The notes under the pieces: generated by a model
Database searches by the model: none
What the model was told of the DNA's origin: nothing
Seen by the model: only the letters and a program-made list of their open reading frames with translations
Position numbers and translations under genes: made by a program
Shown: positions 41,418-50,402 of the stretch, piece after piece
How positions within the stretch are numbered: the first letter of the stretch is position 1
Layout: each line of letters starts with the position of its first letter
Source of the DNA: VRUE01 sp963715625
GTDB taxonomy: Bacteria > Actinomycetota > Thermoleophilia > Solirubrobacterales > 70-9
Assembly: GCA_963715625.1 (NCBI GenBank)
Contig: OY970260.1
Location: 2,108,001 to 2,172,000 of the forward strand
Direction of reading: 5' to 3'
DNA length: 64,000 nt

Positions 41418-43388
41418 GTGTACGGTGCTGCCGCCCCGCCTGGGACCCGATGCCGACTGAGCAGGGACGCCGACACCCGTAGCGCAAAGACGCGCACCCC
41501 CGCCCAGGCGGCGCTCGTCGTCGGCGCCCTGGGCATCGTCTTCGGCGACATCGGCACCAGCCCGCTCTACACGGTCCAGACGGTCTTCAACCCGAGCGAT
41601 CCGCACCCCGTAAGCGCCGGCACCGAGAGCGTCTTCGGGATCATCTCGCTGATCTTCTGGTCGGTGACGATCATCGTCACGCTCAAGTACGTGCTGCTGG
41701 TGATGCGCGCCGACAACGAGGGGGAGGGCGGCATCATGGCGCTGATCACCCTGATCCGGCGCGGAGGCCTTCCCGGCGGGCGGCGGACCAAGCTGGCGCT
41801 GGCGGCGCTCGGGATCTTCGGTGCCTCGCTGTTCTTCGGCGACAGCATGATCACCCCGGCGATCTCCGTGCTTTCGGCAGTCGAGGGGCTGAAAGTCGTC
41901 CAGCCCTCGCTGGAGCACCTGATCGTGCCGATTACGGCGGCGATCATCGTCGTGCTCTTCGCCACCCAGCGCCTCGGCAGCGCTGCGGTGGGCCGCATGT
42001 TCGGGCCGGTGATGGTGGTCTGGTTCCTGGTCATCGGCGCCTGCGGCATCGGCGCGATCGCGACCGAGCCCGAGATCCTCAAGGCGCTCTCGCCGAGCTA
42101 CGCGCTCGGCTTCCTCACCGGCCATTTCTCCACCGCCTTCTTCGCCTTGGCCGCCGTCGTGCTGGCGATCACCGGCGCGGAGGCGCTCTACGCCGACATG
42201 GGGCACTTCGGCCGGGCGCCGATCACGCGCGCCTGGCTGATGCTCGTCTTCCCCGCCTGCATCCTCAGCTACATGGGGCAGGGCGCGCTGCTGTTGAACG
42301 ATCCGGGGACCAGCGCCAGCGGCATCTTCTTCCTCGCGGTGCCGGAGTGGGGTCGCCTGCCGATGGTCTTCCTCGCCACCGCGGCGACGGTGATCGCCTC
42401 CCAGGCGGTGATCACCGGCGCCTTCTCGGTCGCCCGCCAGGCGGTGCAGCTCGGCTACCTGCCGCGCCTGCGAATCGCCCATACCTCGAGCGAGACGGTG
42501 GGCCAGATCTACGTGCCCTGGATCAACTGGCTGCTGATGGTCTCGGTGCTGACCCTCGTCTTCACCTTCGAGACCTCCGCCGCGCTCGCCTTTGCCTTCG
42601 GCATGGCGGTGACCGGCACGATCACGATCACGACTTTGCTCTTCTTCTACATCGTCCGCCACCAGTGGGGAAAGCCGCTCTGGCTGGCCCTCGCCGGGGC
42701 CGGCGCCTTCCTCACCGTCGACTTCCTCTTCCTCGCCGCGAACGCAACCAAGATCGCGCACGGGGCATGGCTGCCGCTGCTGATCGCCGTGGTCGTCTTC
42801 ACCGTGCTGACGACCTGGCAGCGGGGTCGCGAACTGGTCACCGAACGGCGCGAGCGGGAGGAGGGCTCGCTGCGCAGCTTCGTCGATGAGCTGCACGAGC
42901 GCCGGCCGCCATTGCGCCGAACGCCCGGCACGGCCGTCTTCCTCAATCGCAACAAGACGACGACGCCGCTGGCGATGCGGGCCAACGTGGAGCACAACCA
43001 GATCCTCCACGAGCACGTCGTCATCCTCTCGATCGAGACGCAGCCGGTGCCCCACGTCGCCGCCAGGGACCGGCTCGCGGTTGACGACCTCGGCTACCGC
43101 GACGACGGCATCTCCCACGTCAGCGCCCGCTTCGGGTACATGGAACAGCCCGACGTCCCGGCGGCGTTGCGCCTCGCCTCCGCGGCGGGCCTGGAGTGCC
43201 CGCTCGAGGTCGACGACGCCTCCTTCTTCCTCTCGACGATCGATCTCCAGCTGGGCGATGCACCCGGCATGACCCGCTGGCGCAAGCGCCTCTTCGTCGC
43301 CACCTCGCACATCACCGCCGATGCGGCCGAGTACTTCGGCCTGCCTCGCGATCGCACCCTGATCATGGGCTCGTTGATCGAGGTGTAG
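41418..43388 (+). CDS. kup: KUP-family potassium transporter
   Basis: 656-residue potassium/proton symporter of the KUP/HAK/KT type. The N-terminal signature ALGIVFGDIGTSPLYTVQTV is diagnostic; DNEGEGGIMALITLIRR, GDSMITPAISVLSAVEGLKV and ITGAEALYADMGHFG follow. Twelve hydrophobic segments, then a C-terminal cytoplasmic domain of about 150 residues. GTG 41418 is taken as start; an upstream extension would overlap the divergent small gene. It opens a region devoted to potassium uptake. Confidence 0.9.
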   Translation: MYGAAAPPGTRCRLSRDADTRSAKTRTPAQAALVVGALGIVFGDIGTSPLYTVQTVFNPSDPHPVSAGTESVFGIISLIFWSVTIIVTLKYVLLVMRADNEGEGGIMALITLIRRGGLPGGRRTKLALAALGIFGASLFFGDSMITPAISVLSAVEGLKVVQPSLEHLIVPITAAIIVVLFATQRLGSAAVGRMFGPVMVVWFLVIGACGIGAIATEPEILKALSPSYALGFLTGHFSTAFFALAAVVLAITGAEALYADMGHFGRAPITRAWLMLVFPACILSYMGQGALLLNDPGTSASGIFFLAVPEWGRLPMVFLATAATVIASQAVITGAFSVARQAVQLGYLPRLRIAHTSSETVGQIYVPWINWLLMVSVLTLVFTFETSAALAFAFGMAVTGTITITTLLFFYIVRHQWGKPLWLALAGAGAFLTVDFLFLAANATKIAHGAWLPLLIAVVVFTVLTTWQRGRELVTERREREEGSLRSFVDELHERRPPLRRTPGTAVFLNRNKTTTPLAMRANVEHNQILHEHVVILSIETQPVPHVAARDRLAVDDLGYRDDGISHVSARFGYMEQPDVPAALRLASAAGLECPLEVDDASFFLSTIDLQLGDAPGMTRWRKRLFVATSHITADAAEYFGLPRDRTLIMGSLIEV

Positions 43389-43429
43389 GGCTGGGTGCCG
43401 ATCCCACTGAGAACGGCGGCGGTTTCAGT

Positions 43430-43451
43430 GGCTCGACTCCATAGTCGAGCC
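43430..43451. terminator. Hairpin between convergent genes
   Basis: GGCTCGACT (43430-43438) pairs with AGTCGAGCC (43443-43451), nine pairs with a four-base loop, between kup and the convergent beta-helix gene. There is no T run, like the other hairpins in this window. Confidence 0.55.
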
Positions 43452-43473
43452 CGAGGATGACCTTGGGGTTCCC

Positions 43474-45621
43474 TCAGGGTTCGGCCGGGTGGACCGTGTT
43501 GCCCGAGTAGGAGAGGTTGGTCGGGTAGGAGACCCCGTCGCTGGAGCAAGGGCAGACGTCGAAGAAGCCTTCCGGCGAGTAGGGGATGAGCTTGCCGTCC
43601 GTGAGCAGCGCGTAGGCGATGTTGCTCAGCTCCATTTCCGGCTTCATCGGCGGTTGCAGCCAGGAGTTGCCGATGAAGGCGATGTCGCCGTAGGTGACGC
43701 AGCCGCCGCTGTCGGAGCCGTAGGCGGCGCCGTCGAGGTCGCTCAGGCCCGCCGGGTAGGGCAGCGGGTCGCCGGGGCGGGGTGGGGGGCCGAAGTCCGT
43801 CTTGCCGATCGGGTTGTCGTAGGAGGCGTTGCCGCGGATCGTGATGTAGCGGCTGCCTCCGTCGGTGTAGAAGGTGTTCCCACCGGCCTTGGGCCGCTTG
43901 CCATAGGCGACGTTGGCTTCGATCCGCAGGCCGTTTTCCATGCTCGTTCCCTGGGCCCCGGTGGTGTAGATGGCGCCGCCGTCCCAGAGCAGCCCGAGGA
44001 ATTCGCGGATCGTGTTTTCGGCGACGAGGCCGTTGCGGTTGGGAGTCGGCGCTTCCCACTGGCCCCACTGGTGGGCGGTGGCACCGGGCAGGCCCGGGAA
44101 GCCGCCGGGGTCGAGCAGCCCCCAGCCCCAGCCGATCGCGATGCCGCTCCACGGCACGTCCTCGATCGTGTTGCGAACGACCTGGGTGCCGCTGGAGAAG
44201 CCGACGAAGATCCCGGGAGCATCGGGATAGCCCCAGCCGACCCGCGAGATCAGGTTGGCGGCGACCGTGTTGCCGACGCTCCGCTGCGCCTGTGGGCCGG
44301 GGTTGTGGTCGGCGGCCGCGATGCCGCTGAGAGTGAGCGCCGAGGAGCCGACGTCGGTGAACGTGTTTCGCCTCACCAGCGTGTGCCGGCTGCCGGTGCC
44401 GAGGGCGAGGCCGACGGCGCCGAGGTGTTCGAAGCGGTTGCCCTGGAAGCGCACGTTGCGCCCGAAGCGGACCGAGACGTTGCCGGGCGTCGCGGCGTTG
44501 CCCGGGTCGTGTCCGATCGTGTTCGGTTCGTGGCCTTCGCCGACCAGGTGGAAGCCGCCCTGGTCGGAGACGTAGCCGTTGTCGCCGCTCGGTTGCAGCC
44601 AGGTCGCATAGGAGAAGGTGAGGCCGCGGAATTCGACGTTGCGGATCGGCTTCTCAGCCGTGCCCCTGCCGCGGACGAGGGCTTCCAGGACCGGCAGCTC
44701 GACGTCGGCGGCGCGGATGTTCTGCCAGGGCTGTGGCTTGTAGTAGAGCCAGCCGCTGGTCTCGTCGAGGTACCACTCTCCCGGCGAGTCGAGGAACTCG
44801 AGCGCGTTTTCGAATCGGGTCACCTGCCAGAAGCTCCACGGGCCGGGCTCGCCGTTCGGTGTGCGGAAGACGTTGGCGTTCTGCCACGCCGGTTCCGCCA
44901 TCTGCAGCAGTCCGGGGGTCGATCCGGAGGCCGGCGTCACCGAGCTGACCGGGACCGTCATCGTCTTCCACTGCGTCAGGATCACGGCCTCGACGTCGCC
45001 GGGGTTCGTCCATTCGGCCGGGTTGCCCCAGGCGGACGGGTTGAGGCCGCCCGGTTCGACGCTCGGCAGGTAGGCGATGCCGCTGCCGGCCCCGCCCCCG
45101 TTCCAGCTGGGCCGGAAGCCGGCGGGGTATTCGCTCGTCGCGGCGCGGGTCGCCCGTTCGCCGTCAACGTAGAGCTCGCGGGTAACGGCCTTCCCGACCT
45201 TGGCCCGCCAGACGTCGGTTTCCGCGTCGACGCGAGACCAGGCCGAGCCGGGCACGCGGACGGCGCCCGAGATCACCGGCCGCTCGTCCCGGTAGGCCCG
45301 GTAGACGACCATGTGCCGACCCCGCGCCGAGTCCTGGGCGGTCAGCTTGAGCGGATGCTCAAGGCGGTAGGTGCCACCCCGGAGGATCACGGTCACGCTT
45401 CCGTCCGGCCGCAGGCGGAGCGACTTGCGCACCGCATCCTGGGCGGCTCGCACGGTTGCGAGCGGCGCGGCCTTGGTGCCGGCGTTGGCGTCGGACCCGC
45501 GCGGCGAGACCCAGATCCGCTCGGCGGCCGTGCTGCTTGCCGGGAAGGCGAGGAGCAGCGCCAGCAACGGAGCCCAGGCCAGGCGGCGTCGCCGAGAGCG
45601 ATCCAGCAAGCGTGCGGGCAT
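43474..45621 (-). CDS. Secreted right-handed beta-helix protein
   Basis: 715 residues. The N-terminus RRRRLAWAPLLALLLAFPAS is a Sec signal with an AXA-type site before ERIWVSP. RIWVSPRGSDANAGTKAAPL is the standard opening of parallel beta-helix proteins, followed by many helix turns with Asn ladders (VRFQGNRFEHLGAVGLALG, LVRRNTFTDVGSSALTLSG, VVRNTIEDVPWSGIAIGWG). Related proteins are polysaccharide lyases, glycosidases (GH141-like) or epimerases acting outside the cell. The substrate is unknown. Two cysteine pairs lie near the C-terminus. Confidence 0.8.
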   Translation of the reverse strand: MPARLLDRSRRRRLAWAPLLALLLAFPASSTAAERIWVSPRGSDANAGTKAAPLATVRAAQDAVRKSLRLRPDGSVTVILRGGTYRLEHPLKLTAQDSARGRHMVVYRAYRDERPVISGAVRVPGSAWSRVDAETDVWRAKVGKAVTRELYVDGERATRAATSEYPAGFRPSWNGGGAGSGIAYLPSVEPGGLNPSAWGNPAEWTNPGDVEAVILTQWKTMTVPVSSVTPASGSTPGLLQMAEPAWQNANVFRTPNGEPGPWSFWQVTRFENALEFLDSPGEWYLDETSGWLYYKPQPWQNIRAADVELPVLEALVRGRGTAEKPIRNVEFRGLTFSYATWLQPSGDNGYVSDQGGFHLVGEGHEPNTIGHDPGNAATPGNVSVRFGRNVRFQGNRFEHLGAVGLALGTGSRHTLVRRNTFTDVGSSALTLSGIAAADHNPGPQAQRSVGNTVAANLISRVGWGYPDAPGIFVGFSSGTQVVRNTIEDVPWSGIAIGWGWGLLDPGGFPGLPGATAHQWGQWEAPTPNRNGLVAENTIREFLGLLWDGGAIYTTGAQGTSMENGLRIEANVAYGKRPKAGGNTFYTDGGSRYITIRGNASYDNPIGKTDFGPPPRPGDPLPYPAGLSDLDGAAYGSDSGGCVTYGDIAFIGNSWLQPPMKPEMELSNIAYALLTDGKLIPYSPEGFFDVCPCSSDGVSYPTNLSYSGNTVHPAEP

Positions 45622-45740
45622 CGCGCGGCAGCGTAGTCAGCGGCTCGGCGGCGAGCCTGGACGGAACTACGCTGTGGCGGTGCGCTGGCGCCAGTCGAAC
45701 ATTCCACCTCGGCAGCGAAACGCCGCCCACCTGGCTCGGC

Positions 45741-46841
45741 GTGCTCGCAGCGGTGGCGACCGTCGCCGCGGGGGCGCTGCTCGCCTACCCGGTCAAGTCG
45801 GTGGCGCCGGCGGTCTCGCTCGGTGTCGTCTTCATCCCCGGTGTGCTGCTGATTTCCACGCTGTGGGGGTTGCGACTCGGGTTGCTGACGGCGCTGCTCA
45901 GCGCACTCGCCTTCAACTGGTTCCACATCCCGCCGGTCGGGCGCTTCACGATCGCCGACAACCGCAACCTGGTCGCCCTCGTCGTCTTCGTCATCGCGGC
46001 GGTCCTCAGCGGCACGCTGGCCGAGTTCGCCCGCGCCCGCGTGGCCGAGGCCGAGCGCAGCCGCGAGGAGGCCAAGCGGGCGCTGGCCGAGCTCTCGGCT
46101 CTCGCCGAGGAGCGCGACCGGATGCAGGCGGAGGCGATCGAGGCCGAGGCGCTGCGTCGCAGCGACGAGCTGAAGACGGCGCTGCTGCGCTCGGTCTCCC
46201 ACGACCTGCGCACGCCCCTCACCTCGATGATCGCCGCCGGGGCAGCGCTGGACTCCCCGACGGCGACCCCCGCCGAGCGCCACGAGCTCAGCGAGGCGAT
46301 AGTCGAGGAGGGCCAGCGGCTCTCGCGGCTGGTGGAGAACCTGCTCGACGTCTCCCGGCTGGAGTCCGGCAAGGCCGAGCCGCATCGCGAGCCGGTCAAC
46401 GTCGCCGAGCTGCTCGAGGTCGCCCGCGACTCGGTCCGGGGTGGGCGAGAGCTGGTCCGGCTGGCGGTCGGATCGCAGCTGCCCGAGCTTCGCGCCGACC
46501 CGGCGCAGCTCAAGCGGGCCTTCGCCAACCTGCTCGAGAACGCGATCCGCCATGGCCGGGAGCGTCCGGTGACGGTGCGCTCGCGGTTAGTCGGCGACCG
46601 CCTCGACTTGCGCGTCGTCGACCAGGGCCCCGGCATCGCCGAAGAGGAGTGGGAGCGGATCTTCGAGCCCTTCTACCGGGGCGGCAATGGCGCCGGCGCT
46701 CAGTCCGGCTCGGGGCTCGGCCTTGCCATCGCCAAGGGCTTCGTCGAGGCCAACGGCGGCGAGATCTCGGTCGAGTCGTTGCCCGGGCAGGGCACCAGCT
46801 TCGTCGTCTCCTTTACGGTCGCGCCCGTGGAAACGGGATGA
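45741..46841 (+). CDS. KdpD-like histidine kinase, C-terminal half only
   Basis: About 366 residues. Membrane segments of the KdpD DUF4118 type come first (LGVVFIPGVLLISTLWGLRL with LTALLSALAFNWFHIPPVGR). Then HisKA with SVSHDLRTPLTSMIAAGA (phospho-His), and HATPase with FANLLENAIRHG, VVDQGPGIAEEEWERIFEPF and GSGLGLAIAKGFVEANGG. The N-terminal KdpD sensor and USP domains are absent; they are encoded separately at 53228. GTG 45741 is the first standard start in the intergenic stretch, so the exact N-terminus is uncertain. Overlaps kdpE by four bases. Confidence 0.85.
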   Translation: MLAAVATVAAGALLAYPVKSVAPAVSLGVVFIPGVLLISTLWGLRLGLLTALLSALAFNWFHIPPVGRFTIADNRNLVALVVFVIAAVLSGTLAEFARARVAEAERSREEAKRALAELSALAEERDRMQAEAIEAEALRRSDELKTALLRSVSHDLRTPLTSMIAAGAALDSPTATPAERHELSEAIVEEGQRLSRLVENLLDVSRLESGKAEPHREPVNVAELLEVARDSVRGGRELVRLAVGSQLPELRADPAQLKRAFANLLENAIRHGRERPVTVRSRLVGDRLDLRVVDQGPGIAEEEWERIFEPFYRGGNGAGAQSGSGLGLAIAKGFVEANGGEISVESLPGQGTSFVVSFTVAPVETG

Positions 46842-47521
46842 ACGACGCGGCCCCGAGGATCCTGGTCTGCGACGACGAGCCCCAGATCGTCCGCGCTCTG
46901 AAGGTGATCCTGCGCGACGCCGGCTACGAGGCGGTGCCGGCGAGCAACGGCGAGGAGGCCCTCGACCGCGCCGCGGTGAAACCCCCGCAGGCCGCGATCC
47001 TCGACCTGATGCTGCCCGACATCGATGGGGTCGAGGTGACGAAGCGGCTGCGCGAGTGGAGCGAGATGCCGATCATCGTCCTCTCCGCGGTCGGCGAAGA
47101 GGAGGCAAAGGTGCGGGCGCTGGCGGCCGGCGCCGACGACTATGTGACCAAGCCCTTCGGACCGCCGGAGCTGGTGGCGCGGCTCGAGGCGGTGCTGAGG
47201 CGGGCCAAGCCCGAAGCGTCGGAGCCGGTGATCGCCGCCGACGGCCTGGAGATCGACCTCGTCGCCCGCGTCGTACGGCGCGACGGCGAGCCGGTCCACC
47301 TGACTCCGACCGAGTTCGAGCTGCTGCGCACGCTCGCCCAGAACCGCGGCCGCCTGATGACCCACCGTTCGCTGCTGGTCGAGGTCTGGGGCGTGGAGTA
47401 CGAAGACGACGTCCAGGTGCTGCGCGTCCACGTCGCCAACCTGCGCCGCAAGATCGAGCCCGAGGGCGGCCCGCGCTACATCCACACCGACGCCGGCGTC
47501 GGCTACCGCTTCGCGGGCTGA
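46838..47521 (+). CDS. kdpE: KdpE-type response regulator
   Basis: 227-residue OmpR-family regulator. The receiver has the acidic pocket (LVCDDEP), phospho-Asp in AILDLMLPDIDG, Thr/Ser region IIVLSAVGEE and Lys in DDYVTKPFG. The winged helix has LTPTEFELLRTLAQNRGRLM and VHVANLRRKIEPEGGPRYIH. It should activate kdpF-A-C-B, which begins 1 kb downstream after an intervening minus-strand gene. It overlaps that gene by 19 bases at the 3' end. Confidence 0.9.
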   Translation: MNDAAPRILVCDDEPQIVRALKVILRDAGYEAVPASNGEEALDRAAVKPPQAAILDLMLPDIDGVEVTKRLREWSEMPIIVLSAVGEEEAKVRALAAGADDYVTKPFGPPELVARLEAVLRRAKPEASEPVIAADGLEIDLVARVVRRDGEPVHLTPTEFELLRTLAQNRGRLMTHRSLLVEVWGVEYEDDVQVLRVHVANLRRKIEPEGGPRYIHTDAGVGYRFAG

Positions 47522-48303
47522 CCGCCGGAGCGAGCATCGCCCCCGAGGGCTGCCGTCAGGTCCGCTGCCACTCGATCCGGTTCCTCGTTGATCTGCCGTT
47601 CGTCGAATCGGCGCGCTTGGAACCCGAGCCGGCGAAGGTCCAGGTCGCGTGCGTGGTCGTCGTGAAAGGCGATGCGCCCGCGGTGGTAGCGGTAGCTGTC
47701 GACCTCCACGGCGAGGCGCTCGGCGCGCCAGAGGAAATCGACGGTCCACTTTCCCACCTTCACGTTCACCTCCGGCATCGGCAGCCCGACGCTGCGGGAT
47801 ATGTGCAGGAAGTCTCGCTCCAGGTCGCTGCGGGTCCCATCGGTCTCGATCTCGGGGCCGAGGGGAAATCGGGCGAGCTCCGCCTGTCGCACCGCCCGGC
47901 GCCACTGCGCCGGCGGCACGTGTCGACGCAGGTCCGCGATCGTCCGCGCCACGGTGGTGACGGGGATGTTGAGTCTGCTCGTCGTAGCTCCCGCGACGAG
48001 GGACGAGCAGCGATGGAGTCGGAGTCCATCGCGCTTGGCGCGCCCACTGCGGGCGCGGGTGGAGATGTGGATCGGCCCTCGCTGCGGCCGCAACAGGCCC
48101 CACAGCTCCGCCGCGCTGCGGTGGCTCAGCACCGCCCCCTCGCCACCGGCAAGGACGGCGGCCATCCAGAACCCCCGGCGCGACACCGGACGATTGCCGA
48201 CCGCATAGACGCCGCGATGCAGGCGATGAAGCTGTCCGCGCCGAGCCCGCTGCGCGATGCCGTTCCCGGTCATCCCCGCCTCCCTCAGCTGCCCATACGA
48301 CAC
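47503..48303 (-). CDS. AbiEi-like / DUF559 endonuclease-fold protein
   Basis: 266 residues. The N-terminus (SYGQLREAGMTGNGIAQRAR, LHRLHRGVYAVG) is the winged-helix region of AbiEi-type antitoxins. The C-terminus (PEVNVKVGKWTVDFLWRAER, LAVEVDSYRYH) is a DUF559/Vsr-like fold with the D...ExD pattern of PD-(D/E)XK nucleases. Such proteins are common in actinobacteria without an obvious partner toxin. It splits kdpE from the kdp operon and may be an insertion. Confidence 0.75.
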   Translation of the reverse strand: MSYGQLREAGMTGNGIAQRARRGQLHRLHRGVYAVGNRPVSRRGFWMAAVLAGGEGAVLSHRSAAELWGLLRPQRGPIHISTRARSGRAKRDGLRLHRCSSLVAGATTSRLNIPVTTVARTIADLRRHVPPAQWRRAVRQAELARFPLGPEIETDGTRSDLERDFLHISRSVGLPMPEVNVKVGKWTVDFLWRAERLAVEVDSYRYHRGRIAFHDDHARDLDLRRLGFQARRFDERQINEEPDRVAADLTAALGGDARSGGQPAKR

Positions 48304-48397
48304 GACCCCATGCTGTCAACTCGCCAAGCGCGCCACAGTCCAGTCGAACGGGTCAACTTGTTCACCCATGGGGTTAATAAGTCGACCCGGCCACGGG

Positions 48398-48437
48398 TTC
48401 GCCCCCCCTTTACGAAATCTGTATGCGAAGGGGCGAA
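48398..48437. promoter_or_regulatory. Leader hairpin before the kdp operon
   Basis: TTCGCCCC (48398-48405) pairs with GGGGCGAA (48430-48437) around 24 bases, about 40 bases before the first small kdp gene. Together with the divergent gene start at 48303 this 175-base gap should hold the kdp promoter and KdpE site; I could not pick a confident -35/-10 pair. Confidence 0.35.
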
Positions 48438-48478
48438 ACTTCATGCGGTCTTGATGGGAGCGGGTGCATGATCGCGAC

Positions 48479-48559
48479 GTGGACCTCGTCTCGATCGCAC
48501 TGGCCCTCGCCGCCTTCGCGCTGCTCTACGCGGCGATCGGAGCGCTGGACCGGGTATGA
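48479..48559 (+). CDS. 26-residue membrane peptide heading the kdp operon
   Basis: GTG 48479 to TGA 48559 encodes MDLVSIALALAAFALLYAAI followed by GALDRV, a single hydrophobic helix with an acidic start and basic end. Its stop overlaps the kdpF start (ATGA), which argues that it is translated. I recall similar short peptides ahead of kdpF in other actinobacteria; a role in Kdp stability is possible but unproven. Confidence 0.6.
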   Translation: MDLVSIALALAAFALLYAAIGALDRV

Positions 48560-48645
48560 GCGCCGCCGAGCTCTTCGGGCTGATCGTCTCAGCCCTCGTC
48601 TTCGCCTACCTCTGCTACGCGCTCTTCAGGGGTGAGCGGCTGTGA
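48556..48645 (+). CDS. kdpF: Kdp ATPase small subunit KdpF
   Basis: 29-residue peptide (MSAAELFGLIVSALVFAYLC then YALFRGERL) with one transmembrane helix and a basic C-terminus, the KdpF pattern. It overlaps both the preceding peptide gene and kdpA by four bases. KdpF stabilises the KdpFABC complex. Confidence 0.85.
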   Translation: MSAAELFGLIVSALVFAYLCYALFRGERL

Positions 48646-50402
48646 CCGCGCAGGGCTGGCTTCAGGTCGCGATCTACCTCGCGGTGCTGACCGCGCTCGT
48701 GCCGCTGCTGGGCGGCTACATGGCGCGCGTCTACCAGAACCAGCGGGTCTTCCTCACCCCGGTCCTCGGCCCCCTGGAGCGGCTCATCTACCGCTGCCTC
48801 GGGGTCAGCCCCGAGCACCAGGGCCAGGACTGGAAGGGCTACGGGAAGACCGTGATCGTCTTCAGCGCCCTCTTCTTCGGCTTCCTCTACCTGGTGCTGC
48901 GCACGCAGAGCGTCACGCCGTTCAACCCCGAGGGGTTCGGCGCCGGCCCGTGGGACCTCTCCTTCAACACCACCGCCTCCTTCGTCACCAACACCAACTG
49001 GCAGTTCTACGGCGGCGAGACGACGCTCTCCTACTTCAGCCAGATGTTCGGCCTCGCGGTGCAGAACTTCATCTCGGCTGCGGTCGGGATGGCGGTGCTG
49101 GCTGCGGTGATCCGCGGCTTCGCCTCGCGCGGCACGACCGCCCTGGGCAACTTCTGGCAGGACCTGACCCGCTCGGTCCTCTACATCCTGCTGCCGCTCT
49201 CCTTCCTCGGCGCGCTGGTCCTCGTCTCCCAGGGGGCGATCCAGACCTTCTCGGGCTCCTACGCCTTCGAGACGCTCGGCGGCTTCGACCAGGTCCTCTC
49301 GCTCGGCCCGGGCGCCTCGCAGATCGCGATCAAGCAGCTCGGCACCAACGGCGGCGGCTTCTTCAACGTCAACTCGAGCTTCCCCTTCGAGAACCCGACC
49401 GCCTTTGCCAACTTCGTCGAGAACCTCTTCATCCTCTTGATCCCGGCCGCGGCAACTGCGCAGTTCGGCCGCATGGTCGGCAGCCGCCGCCAGGGCTGGG
49501 CCCTCTACGCGGCGATGGTCGTGATGCTGGTGGGAGGCATCGGCCTCTCTTACGGGGCAGAGCAGAACGGATCGCCGGCCCAGCACGCGGCCGGGATCGA
49601 GACCGCCGCCGCCGCCGGCACCACCGGCGGCAACCTGGAGGGCAAGGAGCAGCGCTTCGGGATCGCCGACTCGGCCCTCTGGGCGACGGCGACGACCGCC
49701 GCCTCCAACGGCTCGGTCAACTCCGCCCACGACTCCTACACCGGCCTCGGCGGCGCCGTGCCGCTGGCCAACATGATGACCGGCGAGGTCGTCTTCGGCG
49801 GCGTCGGCTCGGGCCTCTACGGGATGCTGCTCTTCGTCCTGCTGGCGGTCTTCATCGCCGGGCTGATGGTCGGTCGCACGCCCGAATACCTCGGCAAGAA
49901 GATCGAGGTGCGCGAGGTCAAGCTGGTTCTGGTCGGCGTGCTCACCGTGCCGCTGCTGGTCCTCTTCGCGACGGCGGTGGCGGTTGCCACCAAGTACGGA
50001 GGGCCCTCGATCTACAACCCGTTGCCGCAGGGCTTCTCCGAAACGCTCTACGCCTACACCTCCCAGGCCAACAACAACGGCTCCGCCTTCGCCGGCTTCA
50101 CCGGCTTCGTGCAGCCCAACGCCCCCGGCAACGTGGGTTCCTACGCGATCACCTTCGCCAACCTGGCCGGCGGCCTCTCGATGCTGATCGGCCGCTTCGT
50201 GCCCCTCCTCGCCGCGCTTGCCGTCGCCGGCTCGCTTGCCGCCAAGCGCACCGCGCCGGTCGGCCTCGGCACGATGCGCACCGACAGCCCCACCTTCGTC
50301 GCCCTGCTCGTCGCGGTCGTCCTGATCGTCGCCCTGCTCACCTTCGTGCCGGCGCTTCTGCTCGGCCCGATCGTCCAGTCGCTGAGCGCCGAGCTCTTCT
50401 GA
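48642..50402 (+). CDS. kdpA: Kdp potassium-transporting ATPase channel subunit A
   Basis: 586-residue potassium-selective subunit related to ion channels. The four filter-like repeats are recognisable, including FVTNTNWQFYGGETTLSYFS, QLGTNGGGFFNVNSSFPFEN, VVFGGVGSGLYGMLLFVLLA and SQANNNGSAFAGFTGF. Ten or so membrane segments. GTG 48642 start overlaps the kdpF stop. Length is normal for the family. Confidence 0.95.
   Translation: MTAQGWLQVAIYLAVLTALVPLLGGYMARVYQNQRVFLTPVLGPLERLIYRCLGVSPEHQGQDWKGYGKTVIVFSALFFGFLYLVLRTQSVTPFNPEGFGAGPWDLSFNTTASFVTNTNWQFYGGETTLSYFSQMFGLAVQNFISAAVGMAVLAAVIRGFASRGTTALGNFWQDLTRSVLYILLPLSFLGALVLVSQGAIQTFSGSYAFETLGGFDQVLSLGPGASQIAIKQLGTNGGGFFNVNSSFPFENPTAFANFVENLFILLIPAAATAQFGRMVGSRRQGWALYAAMVVMLVGGIGLSYGAEQNGSPAQHAAGIETAAAAGTTGGNLEGKEQRFGIADSALWATATTAASNGSVNSAHDSYTGLGGAVPLANMMTGEVVFGGVGSGLYGMLLFVLLAVFIAGLMVGRTPEYLGKKIEVREVKLVLVGVLTVPLLVLFATAVAVATKYGGPSIYNPLPQGFSETLYAYTSQANNNGSAFAGFTGFVQPNAPGNVGSYAITFANLAGGLSMLIGRFVPLLAALAVAGSLAAKRTAPVGLGTMRTDSPTFVALLVAVVLIVALLTFVPALLLGPIVQSLSAELF

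Noticed and set aside
48365..48380. TTGTTC...TTAATA as the kdp promoter
   Set aside because: The spacing of about ten bases is too short for a sigma-70-type promoter.
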